Shown piece after piece: positions 7,449-15,874 of a stretch of 64,000 nucleotides of DNA (the first letter of the stretch is position 1; every line of letters begins with the position of its first letter). Source of the DNA: Rhodococcus sp. HNM0569 (GTDB taxonomy: Bacteria; Actinomycetota; Actinomycetes; Mycobacteriales; Mycobacteriaceae); assembly GCF_012726205.1 (NCBI RefSeq), contig NZ_JAASAE010000004.1:124001-188000 (forward strand), written 5' to 3'. The notes below the pieces were generated by a model. That model was not told the origin of the DNA and did not search any database. It saw only the letters and a list, made by a program, of their open reading frames with translations. A program made the translations under genes and the position numbers.

Positions 7449-7832
7449 ATGTTCGAGCGATTCAGCGCCGCAGCACGATCCGCGGTCGTACAGGCACAGT
7501 CCGAGGCGCGCGAGACGGAGCTCGATGCCGTACGCGACAGCATCGACGAGACATTCGGCGCGGACGCCCTCGATCGCGCCACGCCCGAGGCGAGCCGCGG
7601 CTGGTTCTCGCGCCGCACCGGCCACGTCCCGTTCACCGGTGCGGCGAAGAAGGCTCTGCAACTGTCCTTGCGCGAAACCCTTGCGCGCAAGGAGAAAACG
7701 ATCGAGCCTGAGCACATCCTGCTGGGGCTGTTGCGGGCAGGCGACCGGTCGGTCGTCGCACTCGACGAACCGCACCTCTCCGTGGACGACCTACGTCACC
7801 GTGTGACGGCGCTGCTCGATCGCTCGGCCTGA
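7449..7832 (+). CDS. Short Clp N-terminal domain protein
   Basis: 127 residues. The first 20 residues (MFERFSAAARSAVVQAQSEA) and the block AAKKALQLSLRETLARKEK plus IEPEHILLGLLRAGD are typical of Clp-N (ClpA/ClpC repeat) proteins, which bind unfolded substrates or adaptors. There is no ATPase domain. The first repeat seems to lack its middle, since ETELDAVRDSIDETFG follows directly on the first helix, so an internal deletion is possible. Its ribosome site (GGGAGG, 7437-7442) belongs to the TnpB element right end. In relatives it is paired with the HTH gene whose remnant lies at 6018-6122. Confidence 0.75.
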   Translation: MFERFSAAARSAVVQAQSEARETELDAVRDSIDETFGADALDRATPEASRGWFSRRTGHVPFTGAAKKALQLSLRETLARKEKTIEPEHILLGLLRAGDRSVVALDEPHLSVDDLRHRVTALLDRSA

Positions 7833-7870
7833 GCCGCGATGCGTTGCGCGGCGTCACTTGGGGAGCCCCC

Positions 7871-8878
7871 TCAGTGGCCCAGCATCGTCTGCAGGTCGTC
7901 GAGGACGAGCATGGCTCCCGTGGGGCCGAGTGCGAGGAACCACGTTTCGTCGCTGACGTGTGTGACTCGTCCGTCGCGCACCGCGGGGATCTGGTTCCAC
8001 ATCTGCCCGCCGACGATCGCGGATTCTCCGGTGTCTTCGGGGCGGCCGTAGCTGGAGTAGAAGATGTGGTCACCGTCGGCTTCGGTGATGGTCTCGGGGC
8101 TGATCTCGACGGCGAGTTCGTCGACGTCCTGCAGCGCCGGGCGGGGCAGGCCGACGTCGTCGAGGATGACGCCGATGAACGACAGATTGCCGTAGAGGCG
8201 GATCTTGCCCGACATGAAGCGCACCAGCGAAATCGACGGCGTGCCGTCGATCGCGGAGCGGACCTCGTCGGCGCGCTGCTGGTAGGAGTTGAGCGTCTGT
8301 TCCGCCTTCTCCTCCTCGCCGAGCGCATCGGCGACGAGGAGAAAGTTCTCCTTCCACGGGAATCCCGGGCGGATGCCGAAGACGGTCGGCGCGATCGACG
8401 ACAGTTGGGGGTAGAGCTTGTCCGCGCGGAGTTTGCTGCCCAGGATCAGATCGGGTTCGAGTGCGGTGATGGCTTCGAGGTTCAGGTTGTTGATGGTGCC
8501 GACATCGGCGACGCCGTCGAGCTTGTCCGCCAGGTACGACGGTTGGCCTGCCGCGCTTTCCGGGCTGGCCAAGCCGACCGGAGTCATCCCGAGTGAGAGG
8601 ACGTCGTCGAGTTCACCGCCGTCGAGGACGACCACTCGCTGGGGCTTGGCCTCGATGACGGTCTCTCCGAGCGCGTGGGTGACAGTCCGAGGGAAAACGC
8701 CGGGCTCGGCGTCGCTGCCGAGCTTGGCGGTCTCGGCGTCTGCGGTGCTGAACTGTTGCCCTCCGGTCGCGACGTCCGCGTTTCCCGCGGCTTGGTCGGT
8801 GGAACTGTTTGTCCCACAGGAGGTCAGGAATGCGGCGGCGAGGAGAACCACTCCCGCGCGCGACCAGAGTTTCGGCAT
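7871..8878 (-). CDS. Iron-siderophore ABC transporter binding lipoprotein
   Basis: 335 residues. Signal peptide with lipobox FLTSC. The body is a FepB/FhuD/FecB-type class III binding protein: RVVVLDGGELDDVLSLGMTPVG near the start and the ITALEPDLILGSKL element in the middle. It would capture a ferric siderophore and deliver it to a permease that is not encoded beside it. An imperfect IdeR-like box overlaps the region just before the start codon, and the neighbouring genes also carry such boxes, so iron repression is likely. Ligand identity cannot be read from the sequence. Confidence 0.85.
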   Translation of the reverse strand: MPKLWSRAGVVLLAAAFLTSCGTNSSTDQAAGNADVATGGQQFSTADAETAKLGSDAEPGVFPRTVTHALGETVIEAKPQRVVVLDGGELDDVLSLGMTPVGLASPESAAGQPSYLADKLDGVADVGTINNLNLEAITALEPDLILGSKLRADKLYPQLSSIAPTVFGIRPGFPWKENFLLVADALGEEEKAEQTLNSYQQRADEVRSAIDGTPSISLVRFMSGKIRLYGNLSFIGVILDDVGLPRPALQDVDELAVEISPETITEADGDHIFYSSYGRPEDTGESAIVGGQMWNQIPAVRDGRVTHVSDETWFLALGPTGAMLVLDDLQTMLGH

Positions 8879-8896
8879 GAGGGAAGGCTACCCAAA
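8878..8896 (-). promoter_or_regulatory. Candidate IdeR/DtxR iron box
   Basis: On the minus strand the 19 bases match TTAGGTTAGCCTAACCTAA at about 13 positions, with the core GTAGCC preserved. It abuts the start codon of the binding-protein gene. The match is weaker than the two boxes at 10333 and 10425, so this is a suggestion supported by the gene's function. Confidence 0.45.
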
Positions 8897-8925
8897 GCCA
8901 TAATGTGTGGTGAGCGCAGGTCAGC

Positions 8926-9651
8926 CTACGGGCTGGTCGAGTCGTCCTCGCTCGCGCCGCCACCGCCGCCCGCATCGGGGACGGCGGGCGCGGCCCGCAG
9001 CCAGTGCAGCATCCGGTACATCAACTGCGTGGCGCCCGGCATGAACCCCGAACCGTGATGGTAGGACGCATCCATCGTGCTGACGACGAGCTCGGCGCCG
9101 AAGGTGTCGGCGTCGTAGTACATCAGTGTGTTGCTCTGGCCGGGGATCGCCCGATACGGGAGACCCCACGGGTCCGCGACGGCGTCGGAGTCCGGCAACT
9201 CCTCGAGCCGCACCAGGGGGACGGCCGCCTCGGGATGGGTGAGTACGCCGTGATAGTGCCAGTGCACCGCGTCGTCGGCCAGTCCGTCCCAGAACGGGTG
9301 GTCGCGATTGACCGAGCGGCGTCCGACGTCTTCGCCGATCCGCCACGCCCAGAAGTTCGTTCCGCGGCGCGTTTCGGTGGTGCCGGGCAGCCAGTCGCCG
9401 ACGGAGTTCTCGCCGTCGACGTACATCCGTACGCCGTCGGCGTCGAGGAAGCCGACGAGGATCGGCGCGATGCGTGCGAGCACACCCGGGTGCAACCGGG
9501 CGGCGACGTAGACGGCGTCGTATCCGTCGAGTCCGCCCGGCTGCAGATCGGGCGCGTACACGTCGGTCACATCCATCGCCCGCACCGCCGGATCGCGCAG
9601 GTCGGCGAGGTGGAAGAAGCTGCCGGTGTGGACGAACGCGACGCGGCTCAT
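8926..9651 (-). CDS. Glutamine-amidotransferase-like (ThuA-type) protein, second of a pair
   Basis: 241 residues, no signal peptide. It has the flavodoxin-like layout of class I amidotransferase/ThuA proteins (VAFVHTGSFFHLAD at the start, LDGYDAVYVAARLHPG, HPFWDGLADDAVHWHYHG) but no clear Cys-His-Glu catalytic set. It shares the DPIWDG/HPFWDG motif and overall plan with the upstream gene, with which it overlaps by 4 bases (ATGA), so the two are translated together. A Gly/Asp-rich tail of about 20 residues follows. Because the operon has an iron box, a role in metallophore handling is possible, but no reaction can be named. Confidence 0.55.
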   Translation of the reverse strand: MSRVAFVHTGSFFHLADLRDPAVRAMDVTDVYAPDLQPGGLDGYDAVYVAARLHPGVLARIAPILVGFLDADGVRMYVDGENSVGDWLPGTTETRRGTNFWAWRIGEDVGRRSVNRDHPFWDGLADDAVHWHYHGVLTHPEAAVPLVRLEELPDSDAVADPWGLPYRAIPGQSNTLMYYDADTFGAELVVSTMDASYHHGSGFMPGATQLMYRMLHWLRAAPAVPDAGGGGGASEDDSTSP

Positions 9652-10295
9652 CGCGCGGCCTCCTGCAACACCCGGGCACCCTCGAGGTAGGCGAGAGTGC
9701 GCTCGCCCATGTCCGCGGCGCTCGTGCCGGGGCGCGTGAAGGAGAGCAGGTCGTTGCCCAGGTGGACGATCACCTCGCCGCTACCGAGCGGGTAGGACGC
9801 GTCGACCGGCAGCCGCCCTTGACCGATTCCGGTGATCACGACGGCGTCCTCGGGCAGGTCGACGAGGTACGCGTGCGCGTAGAAGCCGGCGACGCCGACG
9901 CGCTCGAGGTCTTCGAAGGTGTGCTGCCCCGGGACCCCGGTGTTGAAGAGCACGTCCCGGCGGTCGACTCCGTCCCAGATCGGGTGTGCGCCCACGGCGG
10001 TGAGCCAGAGATCGCGAGTGCTGTGGAAGTCGAGCTTGCGGTGTTTCGGCATGCCGTCGACGAACCGCTCGAGCGGATGGCCGTTGACGAGGAGTCGTCC
10101 GCCCGCACGAACCCACTCCGACAGGCGGTCGGTGCGAGCACCGAGGAAGCGCTGATCGCACGCCCCGCCGATCATGACGCCCGCGAACGCGTCGAGGTCG
10201 AGCGCGTCGAGGTCGTACACATCGCGGACGGCGATGCGTGCCGTGTCTTCCGACGGCGATACGGGGCGCTGGACGAGGTGAAGGACCGGGGGCAT
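9648..10295 (-). CDS. Glutamine-amidotransferase-like (ThuA-type) protein, first of a pair
   Basis: 215 residues from the ATG at 10295, chosen because AAGGAG lies six bases upstream; longer starts lack a site. Segments such as LDAFAGVMIGGACDQRFLGAR, HPIWDGVDRRDVLFNTG and SGEVIVHLGNDLLSF have the alternating strand/helix pattern of the class I amidotransferase-like fold. The nucleophile elbow Cys appears in GGACDQR, but no catalytic triad is certain. An IdeR-like box lies 38-56 bases upstream. Divergent from the importer operon at 10514. Function unknown. Confidence 0.55.
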   Translation of the reverse strand: MPPVLHLVQRPVSPSEDTARIAVRDVYDLDALDLDAFAGVMIGGACDQRFLGARTDRLSEWVRAGGRLLVNGHPLERFVDGMPKHRKLDFHSTRDLWLTAVGAHPIWDGVDRRDVLFNTGVPGQHTFEDLERVGVAGFYAHAYLVDLPEDAVVITGIGQGRLPVDASYPLGSGEVIVHLGNDLLSFTRPGTSAADMGERTLAYLEGARVLQEAAR

Positions 10296-10332
10296 CGAGA
10301 CTCCTTGACCGGAGGTGGAGCAGAGGGGCGAG

Positions 10333-10351
10333 TAAGGGGAGGCTAACCTAT
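10333..10351 (-). promoter_or_regulatory. IdeR/DtxR iron box for the leftward operon
   Basis: 15 of 19 positions match TTAGGTTAGGCTAACCTAA, with AGGCTAACCTA exact. It lies 38 bases before the start of the leftward operon, in the usual place for an iron-dependent repressor to block RNA polymerase. Confidence 0.75.
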
Positions 10352-10424
10352 CGAACCGACGGGGCGGCGGCCGGGCCCGCTCCGGCGAAGTGGACATTTC
10401 GCCGGGTGGGTTCATAGGCGGTAA

Positions 10425-10443
10425 TTAGGTTAGGCTAGCCTCC
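10425..10443 (+). promoter_or_regulatory. IdeR/DtxR iron box for the importer operon
   Basis: TTAGGTTAGGCTAGCCTCC matches the 19-base consensus at 16 positions, with the left half-site perfect. It sits 71 bases before the start of the binding-protein gene at 10514. Together with the box at 10333 it places both directions of this intergenic region under probable iron control. Confidence 0.85.
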
Positions 10444-10513
10444 GATTGGCGCGTCGACGTCCGCGCCCCACCGTCCCACGGTGGCCCTCCTCGACCTCCT
10501 GAAGTGAGGATCC

Positions 10514-12232
10514 ATGAGCAAACGTCCCAACCGCGCCCTGGCGAGCGCCGGCGCGGCAACCGTGCTGGCCCTGTCGCTGAGCGCCTGTAGCGGCGTCGCG
10601 GATTCCGGGTCGGGGACCGACGAGTTGACGGGCCCCGACACCGCTGGTGACCTGACCATCGCGCTCGAGAAGGATTCGGGCCCGGTCAATCTGTTCGCCG
10701 GCGCGAGTGATCAGCTCATCGAACTCGTCTACGACAAACTGCTGGCGCCGTCGCCCTACGTCGAGGAACCGCAGCCGTGGCTCGCCACGCAGGTACGCCA
10801 GATCGACCCGGCCACCTGGGAGGCCGACCTGCGCACCGACGTCACCTGGCAGGACGGCGAGCAATTCACGCCGGAAGACGTCGTCTTCTCGTTCCAGTAC
10901 ATGCACGACGCACCCACCGGGCGCTACACGCACCACGTCAACGACACCCCCTATGTCGAGCGGGCGGTGAAGGTCGACGACGACACCGTGCGCTTCGAAT
11001 GCCGGGACGCGTGCCCCTCGCTGGCCCGCGTCACGCTCGCAGACCTTCCGATCGTGGCCGAGCACATGTGGGCGGGAGTCGATCCCGCCGAAGCGAAGAC
11101 GGTGCAGGACTTGCCGATCGGCACGGGTCCCTACCAACTGACGTCCTACAGCCCGACCGCGGGATACACCTTCACCGCGAACGAGAAGTATTTCGCAGGC
11201 AAGCCCACGGTCGACACGATCACGATGCCGGTGATCACCGACCAGTCGGCAACGTTCACTGCGCTGCAGTCCGGTGAGATCGACGCAACGACCCGCACTC
11301 TCAGTCCCGAACTCGTCGGACAGTTCGAGCAGTCGGGCAACCTCGACTCGATCACGACGCAGGCGCTCAGCTACCCCGAAGTCAAGATGAACTTCACTCG
11401 GAAGCCGTTGGACGTACCGGAGTTCCGGCGCGCCCTGTCCGACGCCGTCGACAAGGACCAGATGCTCGACGTGGTCGCGCTCGGGCAGGGCAGGGCGGCC
11501 ACCAAGGGATACCCGCACCCCGACGCACCGTTCGCCAATCCGGACAACTCCACGCCGAGCGACCAGCACGCAGCTGCCGCCGCGCTCGACGAGCTCGACT
11601 ACACCGACACCGATCACGACGGTGTGCGTGAGATCGACGGCACGCCCCTCGTCCTCACGATGTACGTGGATTCGGGTCGGCCGCAGGATGTTCGGGCCGC
11701 CGAGCTGGTCGCCGAGGACCTCGGCAAGGTCGGCGTCCGAGTCGAACTCGAGGGCATGGACGCCGCGACGCTGTCGGAACGGTCGACGCAGAAGACCTAC
11801 GACCTGCTCATGAGTTCGATCGGTGCGCACGGCGTCGCCGACCCCGACCAGTTCATCATGTCGCACCGATCGGGCTACCTCTGGGCCACCGACCTCGCGT
11901 GGGACGAGTGGGATGCCAAGTACACGGAGTGGCTGGCGCAGACCACCCACGCCGATCGCATCCGCGTGATGCAGGAATTGCAGACGATCCACAACGCCGC
12001 GCCGACAACCGTTCCGCTGTTCTACCCGGAAGAGCACTGGGCGGTCTCGCAGACCTACGGCGGCTGGGTGGAGAGCCCGGGATACGGCATCGTCCACAAG
12101 TGGTCGTTCCTGCCGGCCGACGTCGCTCTGGCCGCACACTCGAGCTCCGTCGACGCGATCGTCGAACTCACCGGTACCGCGCCGGCCGCCGACGTCACCG
12201 AGCCGCCGGCCTCGGAAGAGCACGAGCACTGA
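10514..12232 (+). CDS. Peptide/metallophore-type ABC importer binding lipoprotein
   Basis: 572 residues. Signal peptide with lipobox SLSAC, then a class C (SBP_bac_5) domain seen as WEADLRTDVTWQDGEQFTPEDVVFS near residue 120 and a second lobe with PLVLTMYVDSGRPQDVRAAELVAEDL. These proteins bind oligopeptides, nickel or metal-opine complexes. The gene opens an operon with two permeases and two ATPases. The upstream iron box argues that the cargo is an iron-bearing or iron-linked small molecule, not nutritive peptide. The C-terminal tail (ASEEHEH) is acidic and His-rich. Confidence 0.85.
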   Translation: MSKRPNRALASAGAATVLALSLSACSGVADSGSGTDELTGPDTAGDLTIALEKDSGPVNLFAGASDQLIELVYDKLLAPSPYVEEPQPWLATQVRQIDPATWEADLRTDVTWQDGEQFTPEDVVFSFQYMHDAPTGRYTHHVNDTPYVERAVKVDDDTVRFECRDACPSLARVTLADLPIVAEHMWAGVDPAEAKTVQDLPIGTGPYQLTSYSPTAGYTFTANEKYFAGKPTVDTITMPVITDQSATFTALQSGEIDATTRTLSPELVGQFEQSGNLDSITTQALSYPEVKMNFTRKPLDVPEFRRALSDAVDKDQMLDVVALGQGRAATKGYPHPDAPFANPDNSTPSDQHAAAAALDELDYTDTDHDGVREIDGTPLVLTMYVDSGRPQDVRAAELVAEDLGKVGVRVELEGMDAATLSERSTQKTYDLLMSSIGAHGVADPDQFIMSHRSGYLWATDLAWDEWDAKYTEWLAQTTHADRIRVMQELQTIHNAAPTTVPLFYPEEHWAVSQTYGGWVESPGYGIVHKWSFLPADVALAAHSSSVDAIVELTGTAPAADVTEPPASEEHEH

Positions 12233-12291
12233 CGACGAGGGGACCGGCCGCCGCGGCAGCCGGTCGCCCGCGCTCCGCGGAAGGACCGTAG

Positions 12292-13290
12292 ATGAAGAGG
12301 CTGGACCGATCGTGGCCGTCACGGCTCGGGCAATACGCCGTGGTGCTGTGGGTGGCCGTGACCCTCAACTTCGCGCTGCCACGTTTGGCCCCGGGCGACC
12401 CCGCGCTGGTCATGTACACCGGCGAAGGTGATCCCACCGCCGCGGAGCTCGCCGAGCTCGGTGCACTGTACGGGCTCGACGACCCGGTGCTCGTCCAGTA
12501 CGGAAGGTTCTGGGCCAACCTGGTGCGCGGGGATCTCGGCCTGTCGACCGGCCACAACGAGCCCGTGGCCGATGTTCTGATGGACCGGCTGCCCTGGTCG
12601 CGGACGCTGGTCGTACTCGGCCTCGTCGGTGCGCTCGTCGTCGGATCCCTCCTGGGCGCATGGTCGGCATGGCGTCGTGACTCCGGGCGGCCGGCGCAGG
12701 ACAAGGGCACACTCGTCGGCGTGCTGGCCGTCGACGCCATGCCGGGCTTCTGGATCGGAATGCTGCTGATCACCGTCTTTTCCGCGAAACTCGGGTGGCT
12801 GCCGTCGTACTCGTCGGCAGAGCTGCCGGACGAGACGTTCGCATGGTTGATCGAGTCCGGCAGTCGGCTCGTCATGCCGTTGCTGACGATGATCGTGACC
12901 TCGCTCGGGACGTACTACCTGCTCGCCCGCGCGTCGATGACCACCGTGCTCGGCGAACCTTTCGTCCGTCTCGCACGAGCCAAAGGGCTGCCCGAGCGCC
13001 GCGTCGTCACCCGACACGCCCTACGCACAGCGCTCCTGCCCGTTGCGACCAATGCCACCATGGCCGCCGGGGCCCTCGTCTCCGGCGCCGTCGTCGTCGA
13101 GACGGTGTTCTCCTATCCCGGCTTGGGCAAGGTCATCGCCGATGCTGTTGCCGCACGGGACTATCCGCTGCTCCAGGGTGCGTTCCTGCTCGCGACGCTC
13201 GGTGTGGTCCTGGCGAACGTCATCGCCGATCTCCTCTATCCGGTGCTCGACCCGCGTGTACGGCCCGCACGACAGGTGGTCTCCGCATGA
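12292..13290 (+). CDS. ABC importer permease, DppB/NikB type
   Basis: 332 residues with about six membrane segments. The N-terminal region has the family features LNFALPRLAPGDPALVMYTGEGDP, and the EAA loop is in LARAKGLPERRVVTRHALRTALLP near residue 235, where the ATPase docks. It overlaps the next gene by four bases (ATGA), so equal production is likely. It forms one half of the membrane channel. Confidence 0.9.
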   Translation: MKRLDRSWPSRLGQYAVVLWVAVTLNFALPRLAPGDPALVMYTGEGDPTAAELAELGALYGLDDPVLVQYGRFWANLVRGDLGLSTGHNEPVADVLMDRLPWSRTLVVLGLVGALVVGSLLGAWSAWRRDSGRPAQDKGTLVGVLAVDAMPGFWIGMLLITVFSAKLGWLPSYSSAELPDETFAWLIESGSRLVMPLLTMIVTSLGTYYLLARASMTTVLGEPFVRLARAKGLPERRVVTRHALRTALLPVATNATMAAGALVSGAVVVETVFSYPGLGKVIADAVAARDYPLLQGAFLLATLGVVLANVIADLLYPVLDPRVRPARQVVSA

Positions 13291-15011
13291 CGCGCCTTCT
13301 CGCCGGGTGGCGCTCTCTGTCCGTGACGAGCCGCATCGGCATCGGCATCGTGCTCACCTTGTGCGCGGTGGCGATCTTCGCCCCGTGGCTGGCACCGCAC
13401 GATCCGGGTGAACGCGTCACCCGACCGTTCGCGGTGCCGTCGTCCTCGCATCTGCTCGGCGCGGACGATGTGGGCCACGACCTCCTCAGTGTCCTCGTCT
13501 TCGGTGCGCGCCCTTCGCTCCTCGTGGGTTTCACCGCCGCGATCGCGGCAACCGTCGTCGGCATGACCGTCGGGCTGACCGCCGGGTACATGCGGGGGGC
13601 CGTCGATACGCTGCTGATGCGCCTCGTCGACGTCGTGCTGTCGTTGCCCGTCGTCCCGCTCACGCTCGTGGTCGGGGTTCTCGCCGGGCCCGGACTCGTC
13701 ACGCAGATCTTCGTCATCTCCCTCGCACTGTGGGCTCCGATGGCGCGTGAGCTGCGCGCGCAGGTTCTGAGTGTGCGCGAACGCGATCACGTTCAGGCGC
13801 TGCGCGCGATGGGCGCACGGAACAGCTACGTCCTCACCCGGCACATCGTTCCGGCGGTGGGCGTGCTCGTCGTCCCTCAACTCGTTCTCGCGGTCAAGAC
13901 CGCGGTCCTGCTCGAGGCGTCGTTGGCCTTCCTCGGCCTCGGCGACATCACCTCCATGAGTTGGGGAATGATGCTGAGCGTCGCGAACGCGCGCAGCGCC
14001 TTTCTCACCGATGCGTGGCTCTGGTGGGTTGTTCCGCCCGGGGCGCTCATCGGACTGACGGTGCTGGGATTCGCTCTCGCCGGTGGCGCCGTCGAGCGCG
14101 CCGCGGGCGGACCGGCGCAGCGAGCCGCAGGCGGACGTGTCCACCGAGCTGTGCGACGCGCGACGTCGCGGCGTATTGCCGCCCGCGCGGTGGACACCAC
14201 TCCCGACCCCGGCGCGCCCCTGCTCCGGATCGAGGGACTCACCGTGCGCTACGGCAACGGCGAGAATGCCGGGGGAGGCTGCGTCGACGTCGACCTGTCG
14301 ATCCCGCGTGGGCAGGTTCTCGGCCTCGTCGGAGAGTCCGGATCGGGCAAAACGACTGTGGCGGCGGCGATCGTGGGTCTCATGCCGGCCGCCGCCCGAG
14401 TCGTCTCCGGACGAATCCTGCTCGGCGGCGTCGATGTGCTCGGCCTCGGTACCGACGAACGCCGGGCGCTGCTCGGCAGACGCATCGGTCTCGTACCCCA
14501 GGAAGCGCAATCCGCGCTCAACCCCGTACACCGCATCGGTCACCAGATCCGCGAGGCGGTGCTCGCCCACGGAGATGCACCGCGTGCGCGGGCCGAGGAG
14601 CGTGCCCGCGAACTCCTGCAGATGGTCGGGTTGCCGACCGAGCGATACCGGGCCTACCCGCACGAGCTCTCCGGCGGCCAGCGTCAGCGGGTCGTCCTCG
14701 CGATCGCGCTGGCGAACGAACCCGATGTCCTCGTCGCCGACGAACCCACCAGCGGCCTCGACATCCTTGTCCAGCAGGAGATCCTGGACCTGCTGCACGA
14801 TCTGCGCACCCGACTGCACCTGACCGTTCTCCTCGTCACGCACGACCTGCCCGTCGTCACGCAGGCCGCCGACCGCGTCGCCGTCATGCAGGCGGGCCGG
14901 GTCGTCGAGCAGGGTGACGCCGACGCCGTACTGACCGATCCGCAGCATCCGTACACCCGCAAGCTGATGGGCTCGATGCCCGACATGACCGAGTTCGAGG
15001 GGGCACTGTGA
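13287..15011 (+). CDS. Fused ABC importer permease (DppC/NikC type) and ATPase (DppD type)
   Basis: 574 residues in one frame. Residues 1 to about 275 are a DppC/NikC permease (APWLAPHDPGERV, HLLGADDVGHDLLS, EAA loop in ALRAMGARNSYVLTRHIVP). After an Ala/Arg-rich linker of about 30 residues, residues 305-574 are an ATPase with Walker A GESGSGKTT, signature LSGGQRQR, Walker B VLVADEPTS and the H-loop VTHD. Usually these are two proteins. There is no stop or frameshift at the joint, so this is a real fusion. It ties one ATPase to one permease half, while the second ATPase is separate. Confidence 0.9.
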   Translation: MTRLLAGWRSLSVTSRIGIGIVLTLCAVAIFAPWLAPHDPGERVTRPFAVPSSSHLLGADDVGHDLLSVLVFGARPSLLVGFTAAIAATVVGMTVGLTAGYMRGAVDTLLMRLVDVVLSLPVVPLTLVVGVLAGPGLVTQIFVISLALWAPMARELRAQVLSVRERDHVQALRAMGARNSYVLTRHIVPAVGVLVVPQLVLAVKTAVLLEASLAFLGLGDITSMSWGMMLSVANARSAFLTDAWLWWVVPPGALIGLTVLGFALAGGAVERAAGGPAQRAAGGRVHRAVRRATSRRIAARAVDTTPDPGAPLLRIEGLTVRYGNGENAGGGCVDVDLSIPRGQVLGLVGESGSGKTTVAAAIVGLMPAAARVVSGRILLGGVDVLGLGTDERRALLGRRIGLVPQEAQSALNPVHRIGHQIREAVLAHGDAPRARAEERARELLQMVGLPTERYRAYPHELSGGQRQRVVLAIALANEPDVLVADEPTSGLDILVQQEILDLLHDLRTRLHLTVLLVTHDLPVVTQAADRVAVMQAGRVVEQGDADAVLTDPQHPYTRKLMGSMPDMTEFEGAL

Positions 15012-15874
15012 CGTCGATCGTCTCGATTCCCACGGCCGAGGGCGGACACCACGACTTCGCGGCAGGCGGGCACCGGTCGGTTCTCCGCGTAGCCGGGCTG
15101 ACCGTGCGTTACGACGACACCGTCACCGTGCGCGGCGTCGACCTGGCCCTACGGGCCGGCGAGACGGTGGCGCTCGTCGGCGGCTCCGGGGCAGGCAAGT
15201 CGACCGTGGCGAAAGCGATCGCCGGGCTGGTGCTTCCGTCGTCCGGCACCATTCTGCTCGACACCTCCGTCGACGGAGATGGACCGAGCGAGCTCGTCGA
15301 CCTGGTCGGGGCGCCGCGCCGCGTCCGTCGTGCCGCGCGGCGGGCCGTGCACCTGGTGATGCAGGACCCGTATGCATCTCTCCCGCCACATCGGCGGATT
15401 CTCGATACCGTCGCCGAGCCTCTTGTCATCCACCGAATCGGCCGGGCGGCGGACCGTGCGGACGCCGCCGGTGCGGCGTTGGAGGCAGTCGGTCTCGACC
15501 CCGAGCGTTACGCCCGACGCCTCCCACACGAGCTGTCCGGTGGCGAACGTCAGCGAGTCGCCTTCGCACGCGCGATCGTGACCAAGCCCGCCGTGATCTT
15601 GGCCGACGAACCGACGGGCATGCTCGACGCAACCCTGCGCGGCGAACTGTCCCAGCTGATGGGCGATCTCGCTCGCGACCACGGCACCGCAATCCTGCAC
15701 ATCACCCACGACCTGGCGCTCGCCGCCCACACCTGCGACCGCGTCCTCGTGATGGCCGACGGCGCGATCGTCGAGCAGGGACGCACCGCGACGGTGCTGC
15801 ACGATCCACAGCACGCGACGACGAAGAACCTGTTGGCGGCGGCCCTTCGCGGGGCGCGGCGTGGACGCGGGTGA
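15008..15874 (+). CDS. ABC importer ATPase, DppF type
   Basis: 288 residues, GTG start overlapping the previous stop (GTGA). Walker A GGSGAGKST, signature LSGGERQR, Walker B VILADEPTGMLDA and switch His in HITHD are present. The Asp after Walker B is followed by M where most have S/T, a mild change. It would pair with the ATPase domain of the fused gene. The operon ends here. Confidence 0.88.
   Translation: MTSIVSIPTAEGGHHDFAAGGHRSVLRVAGLTVRYDDTVTVRGVDLALRAGETVALVGGSGAGKSTVAKAIAGLVLPSSGTILLDTSVDGDGPSELVDLVGAPRRVRRAARRAVHLVMQDPYASLPPHRRILDTVAEPLVIHRIGRAADRADAAGAALEAVGLDPERYARRLPHELSGGERQRVAFARAIVTKPAVILADEPTGMLDATLRGELSQLMGDLARDHGTAILHITHDLALAAHTCDRVLVMADGAIVEQGRTATVLHDPQHATTKNLLAAALRGARRGRG

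Noticed and set aside
6000-7500. CRISPR array
   Set aside because: The hairpins near tnpB differ in sequence and are not regularly spaced repeats.
10430-12322. 630-codon minus-strand open frame opposite the binding protein
   Set aside because: Shadow frame: composition is Arg/Val/Gly-rich without domains, and it would run over the iron box and the real lipoprotein gene.
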